In this document: piece by piece, positions 1-7,275 of the stretch
Layout: each line of letters starts with the position of its first letter
Numbering within the stretch: the first letter of the stretch is position 1
Assembly (NCBI RefSeq): GCF_018614775.1
Contig: NZ_JAGGOF010000013.1
Span: forward strand, 1-35,814
Source of the DNA: Pseudomonas fluorescens
GTDB lineage: Bacteria; Pseudomonadota; Gammaproteobacteria; Pseudomonadales; Pseudomonadaceae
Direction: 5' to 3'
Length of the DNA stretch: 35,814 nucleotides
Notes under the pieces: generated by a model
What the model was told of the DNA's origin: nothing
Databases searched by the model: none
Seen by the model: only the letters and a program-made list of their open reading frames with translations
Made by a program: the position numbers and the translations under genes

Positions 1-1636
1 CAACTATCCTGACACCGGGGGCGATGATCACGCCTATGTAATCCACTTCCAGACCTTGGCAGGTGTGAATGCAACCGACTTGTTCAATGGAGTTTTCCGC
101 GATGATCCACAAGCTACCGTCCTGGTCCAGATTCCATTGGCGTGCATAGTCGTCGCCGATCACGATATCAGATGCCCTGGGGTCTTTTTTGCTTAGCCAA
201 GGCCAGCAATAACCCGCGACGACGCGAGCTTTGTTTGCGTGATTTTTTTGCGCAATGGCCGCGTGCATCGCCTGAGGAGAGCTGAACACTTTGAATTCGT
301 ACTCGCCCGTATCGAGCAGCGGGTTAGCGGTCGTCCGAATAGCCAAAACGTCATCCAGCCAAGCCAGATAACCATCTGAACCGCTGCAACGAAACTGAGA
401 TGACAACGTATATTCTTCCACGGTCGCGCCTTTGGCTTTGGCAAAGGTGCGGATAGCTTGCTTGCTACCAATGTCGCTCAAGGTCACACGTTGGTCTTCA
501 TCAATGAAGAAGATGGAGCATTTCGCCGAGTGGATCAGTTCCTTGATTTGATTCTCGCCCAGGTTTCCGTAAAGACCACTTTTCTCATTCAACCTGTGAG
601 CTTCGTCGACAATTAGCGCGTCGAAGGAATTAGGCTCAGTTTCGATAAACGCTCCCGAACCAGAAAAGAAATTGGAAAAATGGCTACGTTTGACAGTACC
701 GACCAGTTTGCTCTCGTACACCTTACGAGGCGCGGCATTTTTTGAGACGTATTTGCTCAATAGCTTCAGCCCGGTGAGTCTCACCAGCAAATTAATCGCT
801 AAGACAGTTTTGCCGGTTCCAGGGCCGCCCTCGATGATCAGAACCTTGGGCGCAGCTATGGAAGCTTCAGTTGCAGCAACGAGTGCCGATTCGAAGATTT
901 CTTTCTGGTCGTCAATCAAGACGAACTCTGGTTTGCCTTTCATGAGCCCAGTAAGCGCTTCGGCTAGCGCTTTGGACGGACGAATCTTTCCTTCAGAAAG
1001 TTCGTAAAGGACTTCTTTATTGTCACCGTGTGCGATGTGTTTTTTTAGAAAGCTCCGCAGCTTTGTGAGCTCTTCGGGCCCTTTGAGGAACAGCGGTGCT
1101 TTGCTGGTATGGGCTTCGTAGTGAGTAGAGTTGATGACACCGTCGCTGACGTAATTATGGAGATAGGCACAGGGACGAATTTCGATGCTTTTGTCATAAA
1201 CCGCTTCGTTAAAACCTTCCAATAGCGCTGCGTATGACCAGACTTGGTAGGACGGGTGAATGGTTTCAACGAGACCACCACCCAAGGACGTTTTGACAAT
1301 TGCATCCTTGCTGGTTGCGCTTGCCTTGCTCCATTGCTTCAACTCGATCAATACGGCTTTTTTTGCTTGGTTTTCGTCGCGACCAGTAAGTAGAAAGTCG
1401 ATACGTTTCGAGGACTGTGGAATATGCAACTCAATGGCCAAGCCGGCATCATTGGGTAGCTCATCGTCTCGGAGTACTTTTGCCATGTAGGTCAGGGAGC
1501 CCTGCCATGACCTGATTTCTGACGCACCTACCCTCTTACCAGTGGCCTCTTTGAAGTGTCTGAGGATCACTTCCTCAATGTCGTCGTTATCGTTGTCTTT
1601 GAGAAATTGCTGTTTGGTCGCAGCGTAAACGATCAC
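1..1636 (-). CDS. DUF2075 family PD-(D/E)xK nuclease-helicase, 3' part outside the window
   Basis: One uninterrupted reading frame of about 545 codons starts at a GTG (1636) and leaves the window still open, so the C-terminus is missing. Residues 80-100 have the layout of a PD-(D/E)xK nuclease core: Asp80 in RIDFLL, then Glu98-x-Lys100 in LIELKQW. This is followed by an SF1-like ATPase: Walker A GGPGTGKT (270-277), Walker B DEAH (344-347), a motif III-like DEDQR near 383, an Arg-bearing QFRC motif, and HTCQGLEVDYIG near the window edge. This order is typical of DUF2075 (Schlafen group 3-like DNA/RNA helicase) proteins, whose role is not established. A nucleic-acid-stimulated nuclease-translocase is inferred. 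Codon use is rich in AAA, CTA, TTA and AGG, unlike the genes to the right, which suggests acquisition. The start lies 24 bp after the stop of the pyrophosphohydrolase gene, so the two are probably co-transcribed. Confidence 0.85.
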   Translation of the reverse strand, partial: MIVYAATKQQFLKDNDNDDIEEVILRHFKEATGKRVGASEIRSWQGSLTYMAKVLRDDELPNDAGLAIELHIPQSSKRIDFLLTGRDENQAKKAVLIELKQWSKASATSKDAIVKTSLGGGLVETIHPSYQVWSYAALLEGFNEAVYDKSIEIRPCAYLHNYVSDGVINSTHYEAHTSKAPLFLKGPEELTKLRSFLKKHIAHGDNKEVLYELSEGKIRPSKALAEALTGLMKGKPEFVLIDDQKEIFESALVAATEASIAAPKVLIIEGGPGTGKTVLAINLLVRLTGLKLLSKYVSKNAAPRKVYESKLVGTVKRSHFSNFFSGSGAFIETEPNSFDALIVDEAHRLNEKSGLYGNLGENQIKELIHSAKCSIFFIDEDQRVTLSDIGSKQAIRTFAKAKGATVEEYTLSSQFRCSGSDGYLAWLDDVLAIRTTANPLLDTGEYEFKVFSSPQAMHAAIAQKNHANKARVVAGYCWPWLSKKDPRASDIVIGDDYARQWNLDQDGSLWIIAENSIEQVGCIHTCQGLEVDYIGVIIAPGVRIV

Positions 1637-1660
1637 AGAAGATCCTTAGAGCACTGAGTG

Positions 1661-2044
1661 TCAGAGTTGGTCGTACTTCTTGCTGGTATTTTTGGCTTTG
1701 TCGGCGGGGTACTTCTGGCCGTTCAGAGCAAGCTTGTTTGAAACCGCCTCGTTGAGATCGACCCCGAGCACACTGCTTAAGCGAACCAGGTACATGAATA
1801 CGTCAGCCAGTTCGTCCTTTACGGCTTGGGCGGTCGAGGGTTGCTTGGCCGCAGCCATTGAGTCGGCATCGCTCATCCATTGGAAAACTTCGCAAAGCTC
1901 ACCCACCTCGCCTGTAAGCGCCAGCAAGAGGTTTTTAGGTGAGTGGAACTGCTGCCAATTACGGTCATCAGCAAAACGCTGAAGCGACGCTGAAAGATTC
2001 TCGACGTCGACTAGTTGTCCAGAAGTGCTATTTGCCTTGCCCAC
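1661..2044 (-). CDS. MazG/RS21-C6-like nucleotide pyrophosphohydrolase
   Basis: A 127-residue all-alpha NTP pyrophosphohydrolase. It carries the two metal-binding signatures of the MazG/dCTPase superfamily: E46-x-x-E49 within LTGEVGELCEVFQW, and E78-x-x-D81 within DELADVFMYL. Members hydrolyse (d)NTPs, often modified or non-canonical ones, to the monophosphate and pyrophosphate; the substrate here cannot be told from sequence. The length is right for the single-domain RS21-C6/DCTPP1-like group. The start is GTG 2044, with AGAGGT about 7 nt upstream on the minus strand. It is followed closely by the nuclease-helicase gene in the same direction. A nucleotide-depleting or nucleotide-sanitising partner for the nuclease is an inference from this pairing only. 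Confidence 0.88.
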   Translation of the reverse strand: MGKANSTSGQLVDVENLSASLQRFADDRNWQQFHSPKNLLLALTGEVGELCEVFQWMSDADSMAAAKQPSTAQAVKDELADVFMYLVRLSSVLGVDLNEAVSNKLALNGQKYPADKAKNTSKKYDQL

Positions 2045-2108
2045 AGGCCTACCTCTTGTTCAGCAACAGGACCGCGACCGAACAGCCGCGTCCGAAATTT
2101 AGAGATGG

Positions 2109-2127
2109 ATTGTAAGAGTTTTCTCTT
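2109..2127 (-). promoter_or_regulatory. Possible -10 and inverted repeat upstream of the pyrophosphohydrolase gene
   Basis: On the minus strand a TACAAT hexamer (2109-2114) lies about 65 nt before the GTG start. It is immediately preceded by the perfect inverted repeat AAGAG-AAAA-CTCTT (2114-2127). No good -35 is present at the usual distance, which would fit an activated or repressed promoter. This is a weak prediction. Confidence 0.25.
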
Positions 2128-2265
2128 GGAGGCGTACGCTTTTCACAGAGGTGTCGTTCGACAACGGGTTAGCACCGATCGTTTGACGCAACGCCGGGCA
2201 GAGAATGCTTGCGTCTGCTCACTCGGCGCTCAGCGAATATTGGCGGTAGGGTTATTTCAGACATT

Positions 2266-2288
2266 AAAAAGCCGGCTTATGGCCGGCT
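2266..2288 (-). terminator. Rho-independent terminator, minus strand
   Basis: A 7-bp stem (2270-2276 paired with 2282-2288) with a 5-nt loop is followed on the minus strand by five T residues (2266-2270 as A on the plus strand). It lies about 300 nt downstream of the S24 repressor gene and upstream of the pyrophosphohydrolase gene. It probably separates these two transcription units. Confidence 0.65.
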
Positions 2289-2486
2289 CCCCGTTGACTG
2301 ATTCAGCTCGTTTTTGACAAACCTTACCAGCCTTCAAAACGTACACCCGGCTCTTGCGGCCGGCTGTGGGACTTGGTCAGAAAGTGATCTGCCTTGTCGG
2401 TGCGAGGCGTGGGCTCGCAAATGTGGGGCGGAGGATACGTGGGTTTTGGGCAAAATCCCAGTGGAAGTTGTGTTGAATCATTGGGT

Positions 2487-2555
2487 TAGGGTTGAGAGGA
2501 AGAGCAGGGCTGCTTCGCAGCCCAGCGCGGATAAATCCCCTCGCCACAAAAGTTC
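2487..2555. repeat. REP-like element with hairpin
   Basis: The core is a perfect hairpin GGGCTGC-TTC-GCAGCCC (2507-2523). The flank reads, on the minus strand, 'tggcgaggggatttatcc', a sequence I recognise as a common intergenic repeat in fluorescent pseudomonads. Only one copy is in this window, so the family assignment rests on memory. Confidence 0.5.
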
Positions 2556-2593
2556 GGTCACAGTCCTCCTGCTGCAGGTTTCCTGTGCAAGGC

Positions 2594-3325
2594 TCAATCA
2601 AACACCTGCGGCCTCTGCTTGTTAAGCGTGGACCACCAGAACACCCAGCCCAGTACCCGGATATTTTGCGCGTCGATCTGTTCGGCGCTGAAGACTTCGT
2701 CGGGGTAGGCGGCGCTGTTGTGGCTGCGTAGGCGCAGGCGGTTGCCGGGGATTCGGTGAAGGTATTTGATGCGCAGCATGCCGTCGTGTTCGAGGGCGTA
2801 GATCTGGCCGTCGATGACTTGGGTGAGGCCGCGGTCGATGGCGAGGATGGAGCCGTCTTCGATGCGTTCGGCCATGCTGTCGCCGACCATGGTGATGCAG
2901 ATGGCGTCGCTGGGGTTTATTTCCAGGGATTCGAGGTGGCTGCGGGGCAGGCGGACGGTTTGGTCGGGGACTTCGATGATGTGGGTTTTGTGGCTGCCCG
3001 GGCTGATGGGGGCTTCGGTGTAGAGGGGCAGGTCGATGTCCTGGGCTTCCACCACGCTGTAGACGCCCTGGATTTCGGCGGCTTCATAGGTGGTGCCGGG
3101 GCCCAGGCCCAGTGGGGTTTGCGGGCCTTCGCCGGTGGCGAGCCATTGCGGGCTGACGGTCAGCAGGCCGGCGATGGCGTGGATGCGCCCAGGCGGGATG
3201 CCACGGTTGAACCAGTTGTTCACGTGTTGGGATTTCACGCCGTATAACTTCGCGAAGTCGGCGGAACGGATATGGGCTTCTTTGAGAAGGGCTCTGAAGC
3301 GGTCGCCACTGGAGATGATTTTCAT
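2594..3325 (-). CDS. XRE-S24 (phage CI/LexA-like) transcriptional repressor
   Basis: A 243-residue protein. It has an N-terminal XRE helix-turn-helix (about 8-62, including LKEAHIRSADFAKLYGVKSQ and VNNWFNRGIPP) and a C-terminal S24/LexA-type domain. The serine-lysine dyad is visible as Ser150 in MVGDSM and Lys187 in MLRIKYL. Such repressors normally self-cleave when RecA filaments form, releasing phage, pyocin or stress genes. The usual Ala-Gly (or Cys-Gly) scissile pair is not evident in the linker (65-135). ATG 3325 is chosen because the helix-turn-helix starts right after it. No Shine-Dalgarno precedes it, so a leaderless or short-leader message is possible; an in-frame TTG lies 12 codons upstream. 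No phage genes adjoin it. It is on the same strand as the pyrophosphohydrolase/helicase pair downstream, but separated from it by a terminator. Confidence 0.88.
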   Translation of the reverse strand: MKIISSGDRFRALLKEAHIRSADFAKLYGVKSQHVNNWFNRGIPPGRIHAIAGLLTVSPQWLATGEGPQTPLGLGPGTTYEAAEIQGVYSVVEAQDIDLPLYTEAPISPGSHKTHIIEVPDQTVRLPRSHLESLEINPSDAICITMVGDSMAERIEDGSILAIDRGLTQVIDGQIYALEHDGMLRIKYLHRIPGNRLRLRSHNSAAYPDEVFSAEQIDAQNIRVLGWVFWWSTLNKQRPQVFD

Positions 3326-3401
3326 AAACGGAAAGTTTAGGGGCGACGGTGTTTTCGGCAATAAACATGTCGTTCAGATTTATAAGACAATCTTTCCGTT
3401 T
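3326..3401 (-). promoter_or_regulatory. Putative autoregulated promoter of the S24 repressor
   Basis: The 10-mer AAACGGAAAG occurs at 3326-3335, abutting the start codon, and again in opposite orientation at 3392-3401. A minus-strand -10-like TATAAA lies at 3379-3384, with the second copy of the 10-mer in the spacer upstream of it. Two inverted copies flanking a promoter suggest operator half-sites for self-repression. This is inference from position and symmetry only. Confidence 0.4.
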
Positions 3402-3442
3402 GCAGGAATTGAAAGGAGCTGGGTAAACGCAGTTAAACGTTA

Positions 3443-3462
3443 TTAATACTTGGATGTATTAA
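3443..3462. promoter_or_regulatory. Palindrome upstream of the repressor promoter
   Basis: A perfect inverted repeat TTAATAC-N6-GTATTAA lies in an A+T-rich stretch, flanked on both sides by CGTTATTA (3438-3445 and 3464-3471, direct repeats). It is between the ppa terminator and the putative repressor promoter. It has the form of a dimer-binding operator. Confidence 0.4.
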
Positions 3463-3477
3463 GCGTTATTAAGGCAT

Positions 3478-3504
3478 AAAAAAACCCCGGTGCAAACCGG
3501 GGTT
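3478..3504 (-). terminator. Rho-independent terminator of ppa
   Basis: An 8-bp stem AACCCCGG/CCGGGGTT (3483-3490 with 3497-3504) and 6-nt loop is followed on the minus strand by a run of seven T. It lies 18 bp beyond the ppa stop codon. Confidence 0.9.
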
Positions 3505-3521
3505 CTTCCACATATTCAGTC

Positions 3522-4049
3522 TCAGCCTTTGTAGGCGGCAACCGATTTGGTGATGGCTTCGCGGGCGGCGTCTGCACCGGCCCAGCCTTCGATCTTGACC
3601 CATTTGCCTTTTTCGAGATCTTTGTAGTTCGCGAAGAAGTGCTCGATCTGCTGGATCAGCAGCGGTGGCAGGTCGGTGTATTCCTTCACGTCCACGTACA
3701 GTTGCGACAGTTTGTCGTGTGGCACTGCGATGACTTTGGCATCGCCGCCGCCGTCGTCGGTCATGTTCAGGATGCCGACCGGACGGGCGCGGATGACCGA
3801 GCCTGGGGCAACCGGGTAAGGGGTCACGACCAGCACGTCGAGGGGGTCACCGTCGTCGGCCAGGGTGTTGGGGATGTAACCGTAGTTGGCCGGGTAGAAC
3901 ATCGGGGTGGCCATGAAACGGTCAACGAACAGGCAATCGCTGTCTTTGTCGATTTCGTATTTGATCGGGGCGTGGTTGGCCGGGATTTCGATCGCGACGT
4001 AGATGTCGTTCGGCAGGTCTTTGCCAGCCGGAATCTTGCTGTAGCTCAT
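3522..4049 (-). CDS. ppa: Inorganic pyrophosphatase (class I)
   Basis: A cytoplasmic enzyme that hydrolyses pyrophosphate to two phosphates, pulling biosynthetic reactions such as nucleic acid synthesis forward. The 175 residues are the normal length for bacterial class I pyrophosphatases. The family signature D-G-D-P-L-D is at 66-71, with other metal and phosphate ligands visible around KYEIDK and EGWAG. The gene has its own predicted promoter (4110-4138) and a strong terminator, so it appears monocistronic. It also sits next to the ethanolamine cluster in P. aeruginosa, as I recall. Confidence 0.97.
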   Translation of the reverse strand: MSYSKIPAGKDLPNDIYVAIEIPANHAPIKYEIDKDSDCLFVDRFMATPMFYPANYGYIPNTLADDGDPLDVLVVTPYPVAPGSVIRARPVGILNMTDDGGGDAKVIAVPHDKLSQLYVDVKEYTDLPPLLIQQIEHFFANYKDLEKGKWVKIEGWAGADAAREAITKSVAAYKG

Positions 4050-4109
4050 TGGGCGGTGCCCCCGTTAGTTGACGAAATGACTGGTCGGATTGACCAAAAA
4101 GTGGCGGCG

Positions 4110-4138
4110 ATTATAGGCATATTCGGCCGCTGATGCCA
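4110..4138 (-). promoter_or_regulatory. Predicted sigma70 promoter of ppa
   Basis: On the minus strand a perfect TATAAT (4110-4115) lies 61 nt before the ppa ATG. A weak -35-like TGGCAT (4133-4138) is 17 bp upstream. Confidence 0.55.
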
Positions 4139-4151
4139 CGTATCCAGGGTC

Positions 4152-4973
4152 TTACAGACTTTGGTATGACGCCTGATAGACCGGATCCTCGGCCTGAAGT
4201 TGCCGCAGCCGGGCGAACGGATCCTGGCGGTAGAACGCCTTGAGCTGGTCGTAGACCCGGGGATAGGCCTGGTGCAGCAGGTCCGGGGCGCTGAAGAAGT
4301 ATTCGCTGGTGACGGCGAAGAACTCCGCCGGGTTTTCCGCCGCGTAGGGGTCGATGACGGTGTCGGCGTCCGGGTTCTGGTCCAGTTGGCGATTGAGATC
4401 GTCGTAGGCCTGTTGCATGGCCTCGGCCCAGTCGCTGACCCGCATGCCGGCGTGCAGTGGCGGCAGGCCGTTGGCGTCGCCGTTGAGCATGTCGAGTTTG
4501 TGCGCCAGTTCGTGGATCACCAGGTTGTAGCCGTCCCAGCCACCGCTGGCGAGCACGCCGTCCCAGGCGAGGATGATCGGCCCTTGTGGCCAGGCTTCGC
4601 CACTGTGTTCGCCGTCCCATTCGTGTTCGATGCCGCTGGCGTCGCGGTAGCGCTGGGGGCTGAGGAAGTCGTCGGGGTAGAGCACGATTTCGTGGAAGCC
4701 CTGGTACCAATTCAGCTCGCCCAGGTGCATCAGCGGCAGTTGGGCCTGGGCGGCGAGCAGCAGGCGTTGTTCCTGGTGCAGTTCGACGCCGGGCAGGGCG
4801 GTCAGGTGTTTGTCCTGCAGGAACAGTACGCAGGCTTCGCGCAGCCACTGGTCCTCGGCGGCGCTGATGCCGTCGAGGAAGCTCAAGTGCTGGCGCACCC
4901 GTTGCCAGGTGTCCTCGGCCACGGGGTGCCGGGCGAGAGTGCGTTGGCGGCGCCAGGCGCTGAGGGACCACAT
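4152..4973 (-). CDS. mtfA: Zinc-dependent peptidase MtfA (M90 family)
   Basis: A 273-residue cytosolic metallopeptidase. The zinc-binding HELAH motif is at 154-158, with a downstream ENPAEFFAVTSEYFF segment supplying the third ligand Glu. In E. coli MtfA binds and inactivates the glucose repressor Mlc and has aminopeptidase-like activity. Whether Pseudomonas has the same partner is unknown, so the regulatory role is inference. The start (ATG 4973) lies 6 bp after the dedA stop in the same direction, so the two are translationally close and probably one transcript. A 102-bp gap with a promoter separates it from ppa. Confidence 0.9.
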   Translation of the reverse strand: MWSLSAWRRQRTLARHPVAEDTWQRVRQHLSFLDGISAAEDQWLREACVLFLQDKHLTALPGVELHQEQRLLLAAQAQLPLMHLGELNWYQGFHEIVLYPDDFLSPQRYRDASGIEHEWDGEHSGEAWPQGPIILAWDGVLASGGWDGYNLVIHELAHKLDMLNGDANGLPPLHAGMRVSDWAEAMQQAYDDLNRQLDQNPDADTVIDPYAAENPAEFFAVTSEYFFSAPDLLHQAYPRVYDQLKAFYRQDPFARLRQLQAEDPVYQASYQSL

Positions 4974-4979
4974 GGGCGA

Positions 4980-5627
4980 TCAGGCTTTCGAGGCGCGCTG
5001 GCCCATTTTGCTGCGGACCAGGCTGATGATCATCGGCAGCAGCGACAGCAGGATGATGCCCACCACCAGCAGCGACAGGTTTTGCTTGATGAACGGCACG
5101 TTGCCGAAGAAGTAGCCGAGGGTCACCAGGCCGCCGACCCACAGGACGGTGCCGAGGACGCTGAAGCCCAGGAAGCGCACATAGTGCATTTTCCCGACGC
5201 CGGCGACGAAGGGCGCGAAGGTGCGGATGATCGGCAGGAAGCGCGCCAGGGTCACGGTTTTGCCGCCGTGCTTGTCGTAGAAGTCATGGGTTTGCTGCAG
5301 GTAGTCGCGGCGGAAGATTTTCGAGTTGGGGTTGCTGAACAGTTTTTCGCCGGCGGTGCGGCCGATGAGGTAGTTGGTGCTGTCGCCGAGGATCGCCGCC
5401 AGCATCAGCAGGCCGGCCAGCAGGAGTGGGTCCATGGCGCCACCGGCGGCCACTGCGCCGGCGATGAACAGCAGGGAATCCCCTGGCAGGAAGGGCATCA
5501 CCACCAGGCCGGTTTCGCAGAAGATCACCAGGAACAGGATGGCGTAGACCCACGTGCCGTAGTTGGTCACCAGCATGTCGAGGTAAACGTCGAGATGCAG
5601 GATGAGGTCGAGGGGATTGAAATCCAT
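4980..5627 (-). CDS. DedA/SNARE-associated family membrane protein
   Basis: A 215-residue inner-membrane protein of the DedA superfamily. It has hydrophobic segments from about residue 20 to 200, the family E-x-G-x(5)-P-G-x-S motif ([14 protein letters not shown]) and the R-F-x-P-x-x-R-T-F motif ([15 protein letters not shown]). DedA proteins are linked to undecaprenyl-phosphate or phospholipid flipping and to membrane-potential homeostasis. ATG 5627 is chosen over upstream in-frame codons because AGGTG lies about 7 nt before it and the protein then starts at the conserved N-terminus. It is co-directional and nearly contiguous with mtfA. Confidence 0.92.
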   Translation of the reverse strand: MDFNPLDLILHLDVYLDMLVTNYGTWVYAILFLVIFCETGLVVMPFLPGDSLLFIAGAVAAGGAMDPLLLAGLLMLAAILGDSTNYLIGRTAGEKLFSNPNSKIFRRDYLQQTHDFYDKHGGKTVTLARFLPIIRTFAPFVAGVGKMHYVRFLGFSVLGTVLWVGGLVTLGYFFGNVPFIKQNLSLLVVGIILLSLLPMIISLVRSKMGQRASKA

Positions 5628-5793
5628 GCAATACACCTGTGGTGACGGCCTGATGGGGGCAGGCGTGGGGGCTGATTTGAGAGTGTGTAGCTTTTGCTTA
5701 CAAGCCGGGAAAGTCGGGATTATACGGGCTGGAATGTGATGGGCGTGTTGAGTTTGTTGCTGGGGATTTCGAAATAGGGAGTGTCCAGGAAGC

Positions 5794-5840
5794 GGGACGC
5801 GGAGCGTCCCTGGCGGCATTCCCACGCGGGAGCGTGGGAA
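5794..5840. repeat. Double-hairpin intergenic repeat ('gcgtgggaacgatc' family)
   Basis: Two adjacent perfect hairpins: GGGACGC/GCGTCCC (5794-5810), and TTCCCACGC/GCGTGGGAA (5819-5840). The same unit recurs twice, in inverted arrangement, at 10399-10508. It fills most of the gap between dedA and the acetyltransferase gene (5628-5855); nothing else is recognised there. Confidence 0.75.
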
Positions 5841-5855
5841 CGATCAGGGTAGCGG

Positions 5856-6317
5856 TCAGAGATCGTCGCTGATCGGCAGCACGTAGTTTTTGAATTCGGT
5901 GTCTTCCTTGAAGCCGATGGACTCGTAGGTTTTCTGCGCCACTTCGTTGTTGCTGCTGGTGGAGACGCGCATGCGCACGGCGTTGGTTTCCTTGGCCATT
6001 TTCTTTGCGGTGCGGATCAGGTGGTCGGCCACCAGTTGGCGGCGGGCGTCTTCGGCGACGTAGATGTCGTTGAGGATCCACACGCGCTTGAGGGACAGTG
6101 ACGAGAAGCTCGGGTAGAGCTGGCAGAAGCCCAGCAGTTTGCTGTCGTCGTCATCGGGCAAGGCCAGGTAGATGACCGATTCCTTGCGGCGCAGGCGCTT
6201 TTCGAGGAAGGCCCGGGACGAATCCGGGTATGGCAGCGAGCCATAGAATTCCCGGTATTTGACGAACAATGGGGTCAGCAGGTCCAGGTGTTCCAGGGTC
6301 GCTTGAATAATCCGCAT
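5856..6317 (-). CDS. GNAT family N-acetyltransferase
   Basis: A 153-residue single GNAT domain. It has a central beta-strand VWILNDIYVAEDARR followed by an acetyl-CoA-binding turn (here RRQLVADHLI, a divergent R/Q-x-x-G/A loop). A C-terminal NEVAQKTYESIGF segment is typical of the family. The substrate is unknown. A GNAT gene also adjoins eutC in P. aeruginosa as I recall, so the position is conserved. A link to ethanolamine use is not shown by sequence. The Shine-Dalgarno is weak (GAGA). Confidence 0.85.
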   Translation of the reverse strand: MRIIQATLEHLDLLTPLFVKYREFYGSLPYPDSSRAFLEKRLRRKESVIYLALPDDDDSKLLGFCQLYPSFSSLSLKRVWILNDIYVAEDARRQLVADHLIRTAKKMAKETNAVRMRVSTSSNNEVAQKTYESIGFKEDTEFKNYVLPISDDL

Positions 6318-6423
6318 GGCAGGTCTCGTTCACAATGGTCGACATGGCGTCTGACAACAACGGCGCTCTGCCGTGCTTTGATGCTGCCTGAAAGCGGATC
6401 AAAAACGCAATTGGCTATACGGA

Positions 6424-7263
6424 TCAGTTTCGGGGCGGCATCAGTAGGAAATTACCTTTCATATCGGCACCGTTTTCCGACTCTAGAGTGTGAACCTGGG
6501 CTTCGTCCTTCAGGTTGACCCCCGAGAGCTGTCTGCGACAGGCCTCGCGCATCAGGTAGACCAGGCGATGGGCCGCCATGCCGTAGCTCAGGCCTTCGAG
6601 TCGGACGTTGGAGATGCAGTTGCGATAGGCGTCGGTCAGGCCGACCTTGGGGTTGTAGGTGAAATAGAGTCCCAGGCTGTCGGGCGAACTGAGGCCGGGG
6701 CGTTCGCCGATCAGGATCACCGACATTTTTGCACCGAGCCGTTCGGCCACTTCATCGGCCACCGCGACCCGGCCTTGTTCCACCAGGATCACGGGCGAAA
6801 CCGACCAGCCATCCGCGGCGATCTGTTCTTCCAGCCGCGCCAGAAACGGCAGGGTATGGCGATGCACGGCCAGCGCCGACAGGCCGTCGGCGACCACGAT
6901 GGCCAAGTCCATGCCAGCGGGATGGGCGGCGGCGTAATCGTCCAGTGCCTGGGCCGAGGCTTCATCCAGACGCCGCCCCAGGTCCGGGCGCTGCAGGTAA
7001 CTGTTGCGGTCGCTGGCGGCGCTGTGGAGCAGCAGGCTCTCGCGGCCGCGCTCGGTCAGTTGTGCGCGAATGCCCGCGTGGTCGAAGGCTAAGTGCACCG
7101 CATCCCGCGCCTGGGCATGGGCGTACTGGAAGTCCAGCTGCGCCTGGGTCGGCAGGCTGGTGCCGGTGCGGCCCAAAGCGATGCGCGCCGGGGTCAGGCG
7201 ACGCAGTTCGAGCCAGGGGTTTTGCGGGTCGACAGGTTGTTTGTCCATCGGCAGATCACTCAT
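6424..7263 (-). CDS. eutC: Ethanolamine ammonia-lyase small subunit
   Basis: A 279-residue small subunit of adenosylcobalamin-dependent ethanolamine ammonia-lyase. With EutB it splits ethanolamine into acetaldehyde and ammonia. Family blocks visible are [52 protein letters not shown] and [13 protein letters not shown]; these include the cobalamin-contacting region. The gene begins 12 bp after the eutB stop, so the two are translationally linked. The first ATG (7263) is used; a second ATG five codons on is possible. It is the last gene of the ethanolamine operon. Confidence 0.96.
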   Translation of the reverse strand: MSDLPMDKQPVDPQNPWLELRRLTPARIALGRTGTSLPTQAQLDFQYAHAQARDAVHLAFDHAGIRAQLTERGRESLLLHSAASDRNSYLQRPDLGRRLDEASAQALDDYAAAHPAGMDLAIVVADGLSALAVHRHTLPFLARLEEQIAADGWSVSPVILVEQGRVAVADEVAERLGAKMSVILIGERPGLSSPDSLGLYFTYNPKVGLTDAYRNCISNVRLEGLSYGMAAHRLVYLMREACRRQLSGVNLKDEAQVHTLESENGADMKGNFLLMPPRN

Positions 7264-7275
7264 CCCAAATGCGCC

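Larger units (their letters stand above)
2045..2593. other. 549-bp gap without a convincing gene
   Basis: No reading frame here has a family signature or a plausible ribosome site. What can be seen is a terminator-like hairpin (2266-2288), a REP-like hairpin (2507-2523), and the upstream region of the pyrophosphohydrolase gene. It separates the S24 repressor gene from the two-gene module downstream. The short frames are poor in recognisable protein features and I consider them non-coding. Confidence 0.6.

Noticed and set aside
1..3400. Remnant prophage, suggested by the S24 repressor
   Set aside because: No integrase, structural, lysis or replication genes are visible; only the repressor is phage-like.
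4200..5645. A long plus-strand frame (481 codons) opposite mtfA and dedA
   Set aside because: It has no recognisable domain and a composition typical of antisense frames in GC-rich DNA, and both opposing genes are clear families.
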